In this document: positions 1-9,132 of the stretch, in pieces
How the letters are laid out: every line of letters starts with the position of its first letter
Numbering within the stretch: the stretch's first letter is position 1
Origin: an uncultured Mediterranea sp.
GTDB lineage: Bacteria; Bacteroidota; Bacteroidia; Bacteroidales; Bacteroidaceae
Direction of reading: 5' to 3'
DNA: 64,000 bases
Assembly (NCBI GenBank): GCA_945879145.1
Contig: CAMCUZ010000005.1
Coordinates: 1-64,000 of the forward strand
The notes under the pieces: model-generated
The model's input: the letters and a program-made list of their open reading frames with translations, nothing else
Told to the model about the DNA's origin: nothing
The model's database searches: none
Made by a program: the position numbers and the translations under genes

Positions 1-80
1 TTTTGGTACACATTTAATTCGTTATAAATATGTCTACCTATATCAGTATAAGACACAATCGTGACTAAGCCGCAAACGTA

Positions 81-168
81 TCAACCAAATATAAAAGTAA
101 TGTTTAACCTGGTCAACCAACTTTAAAAGTAAGGCTTGAAGTAGTCAACCAGAAGCGTTAAACTACAA
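81..168. repeat. 32-bp tandem repeat block upstream of susC
   Basis: Three units begin at 81, 113 and 145, an exact 32-bp period, each opening with TCAACCA. Units one and two share TCAACCAA followed by a TAAAAGTAA tail; the third diverges into GCGTTAAACTACAA. Bases 125-168 recur at 57456-57499 with three mismatches in 44, and the preceding part recurs near 56941-56974. I see no open frame here. The function is unknown; operator, degenerate mobile-element end and dispersed intergenic repeat are all possible. Apart from this block and the promoter-like site at 316, I see nothing identifiable in bases 1-420. Confidence 0.7.
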
Positions 169-315
169 AATCTATTCATATACAATTTGCACACTTCTAT
201 ATAATTATAATAAGGTATAACCATTGATTGGTAAGATGCAAAGTTTCGCAAACGATTGCAAACTCTTTTGCGGATATTCGTGGTCTATTTAACAATTACG
301 AAATATAAAATCTCC

Positions 316-323
316 TATTTTTG
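316..323 (+). promoter_or_regulatory. Putative -7 box for the susC operon
   Basis: TATTTTTG fits the Bacteroidetes -7 consensus TAnnTTTG. No good TTTG -33 box lies 19-21 bp upstream, so activator dependence is plausible. The site would leave a leader of about 97 nt before the susC ATG at 421. Inference from consensus only. Confidence 0.4.
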
Positions 324-420
324 CGAGGTCATATCATGCTCTGCTCTGTATGGAGTAGGGGTATGATGTAACAGGAGAGAAAATTGTATTATTAATATTG
401 TTAACTTAAATTTTAAATGC

Positions 421-3400
421 ATGATGCAAGTTAATCTTAGAATCTGTCGAACGATTCTGCCCCTACTTTTAGGGTTGTTCTTGTCAGTAGGCGTTTATGC
501 ACAGACTATCACTGTGAAAGGGCATGTAAAAGATGCCTTGGGTGAGGTGATTGGAGCGAACGTCGTTGAAAAAGGTAACCCATCTAACGGTACGATTACC
601 GACTTGGATGGTAACTTTACGCTTACAGTTCCTAAAGGAGCTATCCTTCAGGTGTCTTTTATCGGCTACCAAACAGCCGAGGTGGCTGCTGCTCCGCAGG
701 TAGTCATCGAGCTGAAAGACGATACCGAGCTGCTGAGTGAAGTGGTGGTTATCGGTTACGGTGTAGCCAAGAAGAATGACCTGACTGGTTCGGTAACGGC
801 TGTGAAGCCAGACGAGATGAACAAGGGCTTGGTAACCAATGCTCAGGACATGATGCAAGGTAAGATCGCTGGTGTGAACGTAACCAGTAGCGGTGGTACG
901 CCTGGTGGTGGTTCTACAATCCGTATCCGTGGTGGTTCGTCACTGAATGCCAGCAACGACCCGTTGATTGTTATCGATGGTCTGGCTATGGATAACCAGG
1001 GTGTAAAAGGTCTGTCAAACCCCTTGTCAATGGTGAACCCTGCTGACATTGAGAGTTTCACGGTGCTGAAGGACGCTTCGGCTACGGCCATCTATGGTAG
1101 CCGTGGTTCAAACGGTGTCATCATCATCACCACGAAGAAAGGACGTTCTGGCCAGAAACCCAAAGTGTCGTACAACGGCAATGTATCGGTCAGCATGAAA
1201 AAGAAAACTATCGACGTACTCAGTGGACAGCAGTTCGGTGAGTTGATTGAAGAGTATTACGGTGTAGGTAGCACGGAGTGGAATCTCACTGCAGGTGCAC
1301 GTCCCGACGGCTCGCTGGCATACGCCAAGGAGGTGGATGGTAAGTATGTGTATAATAATACTGATTGGCAGGACGAAATCTACAAGGCGGCCATCAGTCA
1401 CGACCACAATATAACCATTTCGGGCGGTTTGAAGAACATGCCTTATCGCATCTCGCTGGGTTACACGAATCAGGATGGTATCTTGAAGACTTCAAACTTT
1501 GAGCGTTACACCGCAACGGTGAATGTTTCACCCAAGTTCTTTGACGATCACCTCACGGTGAACCTGAATGCCAAGGGTATGATTGCCAACAACCGCTATG
1601 CAGATGGCGGTGCCATTGGTGCTGCTGTCTATATGATTCCTACCTGGAGCATCCGCTCGAATGACGACACCATGAAGAACTACTTTGGTGGTTATCAGCA
1701 ATGGACACTGGATGGCTCGGCACTTGATGACCCCACCTGGACCATCACGGCTAACCGTAATGCTACAAAGAACCCCGTGGCTACACTGGAGCAGAAGGAT
1801 GATACGGCCAACTCAAAATCGTTTATCGGTAATGCTGAATTCGACTATAAGGTACATGGCCTTGAAGACTTGCGCCTGCACATGAACGTGGGTGGTGACT
1901 TCTCTACCGGTAAGCAGACGACGATTGTATCGCCCTACTCAACCGAAAACAACTACTACGGCTGGGACGGCTGGGAAAAGATTACGAAGTACAACAAGAT
2001 GTTTAATGCATACGCACAGTACTATAAGGACTTCAATGATGCCCATCACTTCGACATCATGGGTGGTTACGAGTGGCAGCACTTCTATCACAAGGGAGAG
2101 CGCGACGGCTACGGTCTCTATCGTGACACCAACAACGATGCTGGCAAGCGTGGTACTCCCTACAATCGTAATCAGAAAGTTTGGAAGAGCGAGAACTACC
2201 TGGTATCATTCTTTGGTCGTGCCAACTACACGCTGCTCGACCGCTACATGCTGACAGCTACCGTACGTTACGACGGTTCGTCACGCTTCAAGGACCACTG
2301 GGCACTCTTCCCCTCATTCGCCTTCGGTTGGAGAATCAACGAGGAAGCCTTCCTGAAGAACAATGAAGTAATCAGCGACCTGAAGCTCCGCCTGGGTTAC
2401 GGTCAGACTGGTCAGCAGGAGGGTATCGGTGACTACAACTACTTTGCTTCTTACAACGTGAGCGACATTGCCGGTACACCGGGTAGCGCTTATCCCATCA
2501 TTGGCGACGGTACGCTCTTTCGCCCCGATGCTTACAACCAGGACCTGACGTGGGAAACTACGACCACTTACAACGCTGGTATTGACTTCGGACTCTGGAA
2601 CGGTAAGCTGAGCGGTAGCGTGGATTACTACTACCGTAAGACTACTGACCTGCTGAACTACGTCGATGTGCCCGTGGGCTCTAACTTCCGTACGAAGGTG
2701 AACAGCAACATCGGTTCGCTGAAGAACACCGGTGTGGAGGCTTCGCTGACCTATCGCCCCATCCAAGGCAAGGACCTCTCGTGGGAAATCACCGCCAACG
2801 TGACCTATAACAAGAATGAAATCACCGAACTGATAGGTGGTGACGACTACTTCGTAGCTACGGGTGGTATCTCAGCCGGTACGGGTGGTAACTGCCAGGC
2901 TCATGCTGTGGGTCATCCCGCCAGCTCGTTCTATGTATATCAGCAGGTTTACGACAAGAATGGCAAGGCTATTGAAGGGGCTTATGTAGATCGCAACGGC
3001 GATGGCATCATCAACGACAGCGACAAGTACTTCTACAAGAGCCCCGCTGCTCCCTGGACCGCTGGTCTCTCTTCGAAGATTCTGTGGAAGAACTGGGACT
3101 TCGGCTTCTCACTCCGCGCCAGCTTCGACAACTACGTCTATAACGACCTGGAGGCTGGATCGGCCAACGTCAACAAGGGTTACATCTCGCGCCTGAACTT
3201 CTTGAGCAACGTGCCCGTAATGTCAGTAGAAAAAGGATGGCAGACCAACGATGCCGTGCTCTCTGACTACTACGTGCAGAACGCTACCTTCTTGAAGTGC
3301 GACAACATCACGCTGGGTTACTCGTTCGACAAACTCTTCGGACATAACATCAGCGGACGTATCTACGGTGCCGTGACCAACGTATTCACCATTACCGACT

Positions 3401-3495
3401 ACAAGGGCATCGACCCCGAAGTATTTGGTGGTATCGACAACAACCTCTATCCCCGTCCGTTCACCGCTCAGCTGGGATTGTCACTTAATTTCTAA
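421..3495 (+). CDS. susC: SusC-like TonB-dependent outer-membrane receptor
   Basis: A 1024-residue SusC/RagA-family transporter that, with its SusD partner, imports oligosaccharides across the outer membrane using TonB energy. A signal peptide ends near VGVYAQ. A CarboxypepD_reg-like domain follows at about 30-115, with the family motif GTITDLDGNFTL, then a plug domain with LKDASATAIYGSRGSNGV and a C-terminal barrel ending in the typical aromatic LSLNF. There is no STN domain, so it is unlikely to signal through an ECF/FecR pair; a SusR-type regulator outside the window is more likely. It leads a tight run with susD, susE and susF. Starch or malto-oligosaccharide as substrate is inferred from SusE/F neighbours and the nearby pullulanase. 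ATG 421 is followed directly by a second ATG; either could start. Confidence 0.93.
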   Translation: MMQVNLRICRTILPLLLGLFLSVGVYAQTITVKGHVKDALGEVIGANVVEKGNPSNGTITDLDGNFTLTVPKGAILQVSFIGYQTAEVAAAPQVVIELKDDTELLSEVVVIGYGVAKKNDLTGSVTAVKPDEMNKGLVTNAQDMMQGKIAGVNVTSSGGTPGGGSTIRIRGGSSLNASNDPLIVIDGLAMDNQGVKGLSNPLSMVNPADIESFTVLKDASATAIYGSRGSNGVIIITTKKGRSGQKPKVSYNGNVSVSMKKKTIDVLSGQQFGELIEEYYGVGSTEWNLTAGARPDGSLAYAKEVDGKYVYNNTDWQDEIYKAAISHDHNITISGGLKNMPYRISLGYTNQDGILKTSNFERYTATVNVSPKFFDDHLTVNLNAKGMIANNRYADGGAIGAAVYMIPTWSIRSNDDTMKNYFGGYQQWTLDGSALDDPTWTITANRNATKNPVATLEQKDDTANSKSFIGNAEFDYKVHGLEDLRLHMNVGGDFSTGKQTTIVSPYSTENNYYGWDGWEKITKYNKMFNAYAQYYKDFNDAHHFDIMGGYEWQHFYHKGERDGYGLYRDTNNDAGKRGTPYNRNQKVWKSENYLVSFFGRANYTLLDRYMLTATVRYDGSSRFKDHWALFPSFAFGWRINEEAFLKNNEVISDLKLRLGYGQTGQQEGIGDYNYFASYNVSDIAGTPGSAYPIIGDGTLFRPDAYNQDLTWETTTTYNAGIDFGLWNGKLSGSVDYYYRKTTDLLNYVDVPVGSNFRTKVNSNIGSLKNTGVEASLTYRPIQGKDLSWEITANVTYNKNEITELIGGDDYFVATGGISAGTGGNCQAHAVGHPASSFYVYQQVYDKNGKAIEGAYVDRNGDGIINDSDKYFYKSPAAPWTAGLSSKILWKNWDFGFSLRASFDNYVYNDLEAGSANVNKGYISRLNFLSNVPVMSVEKGWQTNDAVLSDYYVQNATFLKCDNITLGYSFDKLFGHNISGRIYGAVTNVFTITDYKGIDPEVFGGIDNNLYPRPFTAQLGLSLNF

Positions 3496-3519
3496 ACCCT
3501 ATTTAACTGAATTACTGAT

Positions 3520-5112
3520 ATGAAATTTAGCTTCATAAAACATATTGCTCCTGTTGCAACCCTTATGTTGTCAGTGGGATTGGGCTCGTGCGTCAACGAC
3601 TTGGACGTGACGCCGATTGACCCCAGTACGAACATGACGGCCGATTACGACGGTCTGTTCGCCAAGTGTTATGCCAACATGGCCGTAGCCGGTAACGGCG
3701 GTGCCAATGGCGATTGTGACGTAGATGGCCTAGATGGTGGTACCACTGGTTTTGTTCGTCAGCTTTGGAACGCCTACGAACTCACTACTGACGAGGCTAT
3801 GTGCTGTTGGGGTGATGAAGGTATTCCTGCGTTTAACTACAACCAGTGGGGTGCCAGCCATCCGATGCTGCGTGGTTACTATAACCGTCTCTATATCGGA
3901 GTCACCTTCTGCAACTTCTATTTGTCTGAGGCTGCTGAACATGATAAGACCATGACGGCTGAAATCCGTTTCCTCCGCGCCCTCTACTACTACTACTTGA
4001 TGGATGGTTGGGGCAACATACCCTTCTTGACCGCCTTGAGCTCGGAGGCTGCTCCGCAGGCCAGCCGTAAGGAGGTGTATGAGTTTATCGAGAGCGAACT
4101 GCTGGAGTGCGAAGCTGATATGGCAGCACCGATGAGCAACACCTATGGTCGTGCCGATAAGGCTGCTGCTTGGATGCTGCTCTGCCGCCTCTACTTGAAT
4201 GCTGAGGTTTATACTGGTTCGGCTCAGTGGGCTAAGGCTGCTGAATATGCCAAGAAGGTGATGGACAGCGGATACCAACTCCACACCCAAGGCGAAGGCC
4301 AGTGGAGTGCATACCAGATGCTCTTCATGGGTAACAACGGTGAAAACGGTGCGCAGAAGGAGGCTATCCTCCCGCTGCTGCAGGACGGTAAGCAGACCAC
4401 CAGCTGGGGTACTACCCTCTTCCTGATGGCTTCTACCTTCCAGAAGGATATGACCATCAGCGGTTCGGGTACCAACAACACCACCGAAATCTGGGCTGGT
4501 AACCGTTGCCGTCCCGACCTGATTAAGAAGTTCTTCCCCAACGGTGGCATCCCCAATGGCGACCTGAATACGATGGTAGTTGCTGCAGGCGATGACCGTG
4601 CTCTCTTCTGGGGTCAGGACCGTTCGCTCGACATCGAGGACGTTGCAACCTTCGAGAGCGGCTTCTCTTGCGCCAAGTTCCATAATTTCTACTCCAATGG
4701 CGCCACGCCGAAGGATCCTCAGTTCCCCGATGCAGACTTCTTCCTGATGCGTGCTGCCGAGGCTTACTTGGCTTATGCCGAGGCTACTGCCCGCCAGAAC
4801 AACGGAACGACAACAGCTGAAGGCGCTAATGCCATCAATAAGCTCCGTGCACGAGCCAACAACAAGGACCAAAAGACTTCGTACTCACTTAACGAAATCC
4901 TCGATGAGTGGTGCCGCGAGTTCTTCTTCGAAGGACGTCGTCGTACGGACCTGATCCGCTTCGGCAAGTTCGGCGGTGCAAGCGACTACAAATGGCAGTG
5001 GAAGGGTGGCTCCTTCGAAGGCACCAACTTCAGCGCCAACCTCAACATCTTCGCTATCCCCGACACGGATATGAATTCCAACCACAACCTGGTGCAGAAC
5101 CCGGGCTATTAA
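3520..5112 (+). CDS. susD: SusD-like glycan-binding surface lipoprotein
   Basis: A 530-residue SusD/RagB-family lipoprotein that caps the SusC barrel and binds glycan at the cell surface. The signal peptide ends in a lipobox, with Cys in LSVGLGSC. The family's TPR-like helical core shows in EIRFLRALYYYYLMDGWGN and in the C-terminal EWCREFFFEGRRRTDLIRFG, both strong SusD signatures. The gene begins 24 bp after susC and shares its orientation and presumably its transcript. Length is normal for the family. The bound glycan cannot be read from sequence; an alpha-glucan is inferred from context. Confidence 0.93.
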   Translation: MKFSFIKHIAPVATLMLSVGLGSCVNDLDVTPIDPSTNMTADYDGLFAKCYANMAVAGNGGANGDCDVDGLDGGTTGFVRQLWNAYELTTDEAMCCWGDEGIPAFNYNQWGASHPMLRGYYNRLYIGVTFCNFYLSEAAEHDKTMTAEIRFLRALYYYYLMDGWGNIPFLTALSSEAAPQASRKEVYEFIESELLECEADMAAPMSNTYGRADKAAAWMLLCRLYLNAEVYTGSAQWAKAAEYAKKVMDSGYQLHTQGEGQWSAYQMLFMGNNGENGAQKEAILPLLQDGKQTTSWGTTLFLMASTFQKDMTISGSGTNNTTEIWAGNRCRPDLIKKFFPNGGIPNGDLNTMVVAAGDDRALFWGQDRSLDIEDVATFESGFSCAKFHNFYSNGATPKDPQFPDADFFLMRAAEAYLAYAEATARQNNGTTTAEGANAINKLRARANNKDQKTSYSLNEILDEWCREFFFEGRRRTDLIRFGKFGGASDYKWQWKGGSFEGTNFSANLNIFAIPDTDMNSNHNLVQNPGY

Positions 5113-5157
5113 TCTTCAACGGTGTTCTTTTATAAACATTATAGCATAATATAAGAT

Positions 5158-6294
5158 ATGAAGAAATTATCCATATACAGCATGTTGCTCGCAGGGTTGA
5201 TGGCGTTTGCCTCCTGCGAAGCCGACAGAGACTCCAACCCCGTGCTGCAGGAACCTACTGAGTTTGTACTCAACACGCCTGCCTACGTGAACTCTGTCTA
5301 TGACCTCAGCAGCTCAAAGACTATTGAGCTGACCTGCTCGCAACCTAACTTCGGCTATACCGCTCCCACCATCTATGGAGTGGAGGTGTCGCTGACGCAG
5401 GATTTTGCCAACAGTATTGCCCTCGACACGAAATATACCACGGCAAAGATGGCTGTGGATGCATCGGAAATGGCTGTGGCCTTCACCAACCTCTGGGTGG
5501 CTGAGGGTAAACTGGAAGCTGACTTCCCGATGACCAGCGAGTTCTATGTGCGTGTGGTTGCTGAACTGACTGCAGCCAGCGGTACGATTGCTTCCATCAA
5601 GTCGAACGTGGTGAAGCTGCCTACCGTTCGCTCAGAGTTTGCACTGCCTCCTGTGAAGCTGCCTACCAAACTCTACCTGATTGGTGGCTTCTGCGACTGG
5701 GCTTGGGCCAACGCTCCCGAGATGATTCCTACCGTGGATGGTACGACGGGTGTCTTCTGGCGTATGGTTTACCTGCCTGCCAACAGCGGATTCAAGTTCA
5801 ATACGGCTACGGCTTGGGATGGTGGCGAAAAGGGTTTTGCCCACGCTACAATTAGCGACGTGGCTGGTGCCGGCACGAAGGACGACGGTGGCAATATTGG
5901 CGTAACCAACGGTGGATGGTACCTGGTAGTAATCCGCTCGGCTGTGAAGGGCCGCGACATTGAGTACACTGTAGAGATGCAGAAGCCCGAGGTATGGCTG
6001 ATTGGTGGTTGCACCACAGATGGTAAGTGGGATGAACTGATGGACGGTTGGATGTTCTCCGTACCTGAGACGGCTGACGACTACTTCGTATCGCCTGCCT
6101 TCGCCCAGGATGCTGCCGAAGGTCCCCGTGCTTACGTCAAGATTGACGGCTACGACTGGTGGAAGTCTGAGTTCATGGTATTAGACAAGAAGCTGACCTA
6201 CCGTGGTGCAGGTGGCGACCTCGACCGTGTTACTTCGAAGGCTGGACAGAGAATGTATCTGAACTTCACCAACGACACCGGTAAGATTGAATAA
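5158..6294 (+). CDS. susE: SusE-like starch-binding outer-membrane lipoprotein
   Basis: A 378-residue lipoprotein of the SusE/SusF group, with a lipobox Cys in LMAFASC. The N-terminal Ig-like SusE region (about 25-160) opens with a typical FVLNTPAYVN stretch. Two SusF/CBM-like modules follow, each starting with a tract such as KLYLIGGFCDWAW or EVWLIGGCTTDGKW. In the Bacteroides thetaiotaomicron Sus system SusE and SusF bind starch at the surface without cleaving it. It lies 45 bp after susD and is probably co-transcribed. The trailing hairpin at 6308-6332 may set its level relative to the next gene. Confidence 0.85.
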   Translation: MKKLSIYSMLLAGLMAFASCEADRDSNPVLQEPTEFVLNTPAYVNSVYDLSSSKTIELTCSQPNFGYTAPTIYGVEVSLTQDFANSIALDTKYTTAKMAVDASEMAVAFTNLWVAEGKLEADFPMTSEFYVRVVAELTAASGTIASIKSNVVKLPTVRSEFALPPVKLPTKLYLIGGFCDWAWANAPEMIPTVDGTTGVFWRMVYLPANSGFKFNTATAWDGGEKGFAHATISDVAGAGTKDDGGNIGVTNGGWYLVVIRSAVKGRDIEYTVEMQKPEVWLIGGCTTDGKWDELMDGWMFSVPETADDYFVSPAFAQDAAEGPRAYVKIDGYDWWKSEFMVLDKKLTYRGAGGDLDRVTSKAGQRMYLNFTNDTGKIE

Positions 6295-6307
6295 TCATCT
6301 CCATAGC

Positions 6308-6332
6308 GGGGCGGCGGCTCGTCCGCCGCTCC
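6308..6332 (+). other. GC-rich hairpin between susE and susF
   Basis: A 10-bp stem (GGGGCGGCGG against CCGCCGCTCC, with one G-T pair) closes a 5-base loop. There is no T-run after it, so it is not a classical terminator. It may be an mRNA-stabilising or attenuating hairpin in the operon, or a small REP-like element. Confidence 0.5.
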
Positions 6333-6366
6333 ATTACACTAACTCATTTTAATTATTGACAATCGT

Positions 6367-7875
6367 ATGAAAAAATATTTGCTTTATTCGCTTGTAGGTG
6401 CCGCAGCACTGGCCATGGGTGCTTGCAACGAAGATTTCAACGAGGATGTGGCCGAACCTCAGAGTTGGCCGCAAGAAGAGGCAGTCACCATTCCCGGATT
6501 CAGCGCTTCGGCTGCTGCAGCTTCCGACCTGGCTACGGCAGGTGATATGGTGACGGTCTTCACCTATGCTCAGCCCAGCGGCATGCCCGAAGGGACTATC
6601 ATTGAGAACTTCCGTCTGGATATTACCCCAGCTGATGTAGAAGGTGCTAAGACCACACAACTGAAGGCGACTACCGAGGGACAGGTATTAACGGCTGAAC
6701 TGCAGGCTCTGATTGAAGAGGCTTATGGCAAACGCCCCACCGAGCGTTCGCTCAATGCCAAGGTGTACGCCAACTTGATGAAGGATGGCCAGGCTTCTTT
6801 ACTGACCTGCGACCCCATCGTGATTAAGGCTACTCCTAAGGCTCCCTATATTGACAATGGCTATTACCTGGTGGGCGATATGTTCACCGTCAATGATGCG
6901 GATGGTAATAAAGTGCTGGATGGATGGTCGGCAGATGCTGCAACCGCTTTCAACCATAGCGGTGCTGACGTGTATGATGATCCGGTCTTCACGTTGATGT
7001 TCACCACAACAAAGGAGAACTCTTACTGGAAGATTATTCCAAAGAGCAACTACGATGGCGGCAATATCTGGGCTGATGGCGTAGTGGGCGTAGAAGTAAA
7101 TGGCGACCCCAGCCTGGAAGGTAAGCTGGTTAACGCAGGTGCCAATGCCGGTATGATTGAAAAGGCTGGCATGTACATCATGAGTCTGAACATGATGGAT
7201 TACACCTATACCATCAAGGAGGTGGCCCCTGAATACTACGTGATTGGTGAGATGCAGGGTTGGAACAACTCAGCTACAGGCATGACCAACATGCTCTACC
7301 CGACGACCCCGATGATTCAGAGCTACACCACCAAGTGGGTAGGTGCTGCTAACTTCAAGCTGAGTTTGAGCAGTGATATTGGTAACTGGGATGCTTGCTT
7401 TGGAGCCACTTTTGATGGTTGCAGTGAAGCAGAAGCTGCTCTTACTAACAACCATTCCGGTGCCATCGTTTGTCCCGAGAAGGATGCATACTATACTTTC
7501 ACGGTCAACTTTGCTACCATGAGTTATGAATGGAAGAAGCTGGATAACCAAGAGCCGAAGGAGTACGGATTCATAGAACTGCTGGGCGACTTCAACGGAT
7601 GGCCTGGTAACGATACAAAGGGTGAGGTGATGACGAAACTCGAAAAGGCTCCTCACAACTGGTATTTAGCAGGTTTGAAGATTGAGGCGGCAGGAAACAT
7701 CAAGTTCCGTGCAGATGCTAACTGGTCAGTGAATTGGGGTGCTGGTGTGGACATTGCAACCGATAACAGCGGCGTAGGTGTTCAGAACGGTGATAACAAC
7801 AAAATACCTGCTGGTACCTACAATGTATTCTTCAACGACATCACAGGTCAGTTTGTATTCAAAGCCGTAGAATAA
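6367..7875 (+). CDS. susF: SusF-like starch-binding outer-membrane lipoprotein
   Basis: A 502-residue lipoprotein with a lipobox Cys in ALAMGAC. The N-terminal SusE/F Ig-like domain (about 35-160) is followed by three CBM-like modules opening near YYLVGDMFTVND, YYVIGEMQGWN and IELLGDFNGW. The Trp-rich openings are typical of SusE/SusF starch-binding modules. It is predicted to face outward and hold alpha-glucan for the SusC/D transporter. It is the last gene of the run and is followed by a strong hairpin terminator at 7907. Assignment as SusF rather than a second SusE rests on gene order and on three modules rather than two. Confidence 0.83.
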   Translation: MKKYLLYSLVGAAALAMGACNEDFNEDVAEPQSWPQEEAVTIPGFSASAAAASDLATAGDMVTVFTYAQPSGMPEGTIIENFRLDITPADVEGAKTTQLKATTEGQVLTAELQALIEEAYGKRPTERSLNAKVYANLMKDGQASLLTCDPIVIKATPKAPYIDNGYYLVGDMFTVNDADGNKVLDGWSADAATAFNHSGADVYDDPVFTLMFTTTKENSYWKIIPKSNYDGGNIWADGVVGVEVNGDPSLEGKLVNAGANAGMIEKAGMYIMSLNMMDYTYTIKEVAPEYYVIGEMQGWNNSATGMTNMLYPTTPMIQSYTTKWVGAANFKLSLSSDIGNWDACFGATFDGCSEAEAALTNNHSGAIVCPEKDAYYTFTVNFATMSYEWKKLDNQEPKEYGFIELLGDFNGWPGNDTKGEVMTKLEKAPHNWYLAGLKIEAAGNIKFRADANWSVNWGAGVDIATDNSGVGVQNGDNNKIPAGTYNVFFNDITGQFVFKAVE

Positions 7876-7906
7876 GTATTCGTTTTATACTGAAACCTCC
7901 ATAATT

Positions 7907-7947
7907 AAAGAGCGCATTCCATGCTACGTGGATTGCGCTCTTTCTTC
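7907..7947 (+). terminator. Intrinsic terminator after susF
   Basis: AAAGAGCGCA pairs with TGCGCTCTTT, and TCCA with TGGA inside it across one T-T mismatch. The loop is TGCTACG and a T-rich tail follows. It is placed to end the susCDEF transcript. Confidence 0.8.
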
Positions 7948-7984
7948 TAGATGATCTTGATTCGTGTAAAGGGGATAATAGCAT

Positions 7985-8019
7985 AAAAAATGCCACCCCT
8001 TCGTGTGAGAAAGGATGGC
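7985..8019 (-). terminator. Intrinsic terminator of the tRNA-Ala gene
   Basis: Read on the minus strand, GCCATCCTTTC pairs with GAAGGGGTGGC (11 bp including two G-T pairs) around a 6-base loop, followed by ATTTTTT. It begins 8 bp beyond the tRNA CCA end. Confidence 0.8.
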
Positions 8020-8026
8020 TTCAGTG

Positions 8027-8103
8027 TGGTGGAGCGTATGAGACTCGAACTCATCACCTCGACACTGCCAGTGTCGCGCTCTAGCCAGATGAGCTAACGC
8101 CCC
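8027..8103 (-). tRNA. tRNA-Ala (anticodon GGC)
   Basis: On the minus strand a full cloverleaf folds: a 7-bp acceptor stem GGGGCGT/ACGCTCC, D stem GCTC/GAGC, anticodon stem CGACA/TGTCG with loop CTGGCAG, and T stem ATGAG/CTCAT with TTCGAGT. The anticodon is GGC, reading GCC alanine codons. The acceptor carries the G3-U70 pair that defines alanine identity. CCA is encoded (8027-8029). Confidence 0.95.
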
Positions 8104-8145
8104 GTTTTGAAATCGTTTTCAGAATCTTTTCTGATTTTGACGCTG

Positions 8146-8153
8146 CAAAGATA
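8146..8153 (-). promoter_or_regulatory. Putative -7 box for tRNA-Ala
   Basis: TATCTTTG on the minus strand matches TAnnTTTG and lies 43 bp before the tRNA. No clear -33 box was found. It sits back to back with the box for the DUF4286 gene at 8177. Confidence 0.4.
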
Positions 8154-8176
8154 ATGCATATTTCTGAAATAATCAC

Positions 8177-8184
8177 TATTTTTG
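8177..8184 (+). promoter_or_regulatory. Putative -7 box for the DUF4286-ruvC pair
   Basis: TATTTTTG matches TAnnTTTG and lies 19 bp before the ATG at 8204, implying a very short leader. No convincing -33 element was seen. Confidence 0.4.
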
Positions 8185-8203
8185 CAGAAAAAATTTCAAG
8201 CCT

Positions 8204-8506
8204 ATGCTGATTTTTAATACGACATATCATTTAGAGGAGGAAAATGAACAGCTTTTCCTCATTTGGATGCAAGAATTCTACCTTCCAGCAGTAGAAAAGG
8301 ATGGCCGATTGAAGCATCCACGAATAGCTCGCATCTTGAGTCATCGCGATGCGGGTACCTGCTTCTCTGTGCAGTTTGAGGTAGAGAATTCCAGTGTGCT
8401 GCACCATTGGCACCAAGAGCTGGGCGTGAAGCTCAACGAGGAGCTATTGAAGACGTTCAAGGAGAAGGTGGTGGGATTTCCCACACTGATGGAGGTGCTA
8501 CTGTGA
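8204..8506 (+). CDS. DUF4286 family small protein
   Basis: A 100-residue soluble protein resembling DUF4286, a short family in Bacteroidetes with a ferredoxin-like or antibiotic-monooxygenase-like pattern ([13 protein letters not shown] near the start, [16 protein letters not shown] in the middle). No function is known to me. Its TGA overlaps the GTG start of ruvC by four bases, so translation of the two is probably coupled. Pairing of a DUF4286 gene with ruvC is, as I recall, common in Bacteroides genomes, which supports the reading frame. Confidence 0.75.
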   Translation: MLIFNTTYHLEEENEQLFLIWMQEFYLPAVEKDGRLKHPRIARILSHRDAGTCFSVQFEVENSSVLHHWHQELGVKLNEELLKTFKEKVVGFPTLMEVLL

Positions 8507-9075
8507 TACAGCCGGTTAAGGAGAAAATCGTGATGGGTATCGACCCAGGTACCAACGTGATGGGTTACGGATTGATACGCATTACGGGTACCAAGGCAGA
8601 GATGATTGCCATGGGGGTGATTGACTTGCGTAAGATAGGAGACACCTATCTTAAGTTAAAACACATCCACAACCGCGTGTTGGGTATCATAGACAGCTAC
8701 CTTCCCGATGAATTGGCCATTGAAGCCCCTTTCTTTGGGAAGAATGTGCAGTCGATGCTGAAGTTGGGACGGGCTCAAGGGGTGGCTATGGCAGCAGCCT
8801 TGATACGCGACATCCCTATTACGGAGTATGCTCCGCTGAAAATCAAGATGGCCATTACAGGCAACGGACAGGCCTCAAAAGAGCAGGTGGCTGGCATGTT
8901 GCAACGCATGCTTCACATTGATGCCGGTGAGATGCCGAAGTTTATGGATGCCACTGATGCCTTGGCTGCTGCCTATTGTCACTACCTGCAGATGGGGCGA
9001 CCCGCCGTAGAGAAAGCTTATAAGAGCTGGAAGGACTTCATTGCCAAGAATCCCGGTAAAACACATGGGGCTTGA
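8503..9075 (+). CDS. ruvC: Crossover junction endodeoxyribonuclease RuvC
   Basis: A 190-residue Holliday-junction resolvase that cuts four-way DNA junctions with the RuvAB motor. Catalytic acids are visible at D14 (MGIDPGT), E74 (AIEAPFF), D149 and D152 (MDATDAL), with spacing like E. coli D7/E66/D138/D141. I chose GTG at 8503: it follows GGAGGTG at 8491-8497 and gives [16 protein letters not shown], close to other Bacteroides RuvC N-termini. A longer frame opening at 8407 lies inside the upstream gene and is unlikely to be used. Confidence 0.93.
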   Translation: MIQPVKEKIVMGIDPGTNVMGYGLIRITGTKAEMIAMGVIDLRKIGDTYLKLKHIHNRVLGIIDSYLPDELAIEAPFFGKNVQSMLKLGRAQGVAMAAALIRDIPITEYAPLKIKMAITGNGQASKEQVAGMLQRMLHIDAGEMPKFMDATDALAAAYCHYLQMGRPAVEKAYKSWKDFIAKNPGKTHGA

Positions 9076-9132
9076 GTGATGAGTGTTTTGTGATTTAGGA
9101 AATTTTATATCTTAAAAACTTAAAATATCGCC

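Noticed and set aside
3730-4872. A 380-codon minus-strand open frame inside susD.
   Set aside because: It lies opposite a complete, well-supported SusD gene; its composition is that of an antisense shadow and no domain is recognisable.
421-7875. A signalling-type glycan locus driven by an ECF/FecR pair.
   Set aside because: The SusC here lacks an STN domain and no sigma or anti-sigma gene is nearby; the ECF factor at 57648 fits the receptor at 61307 better.
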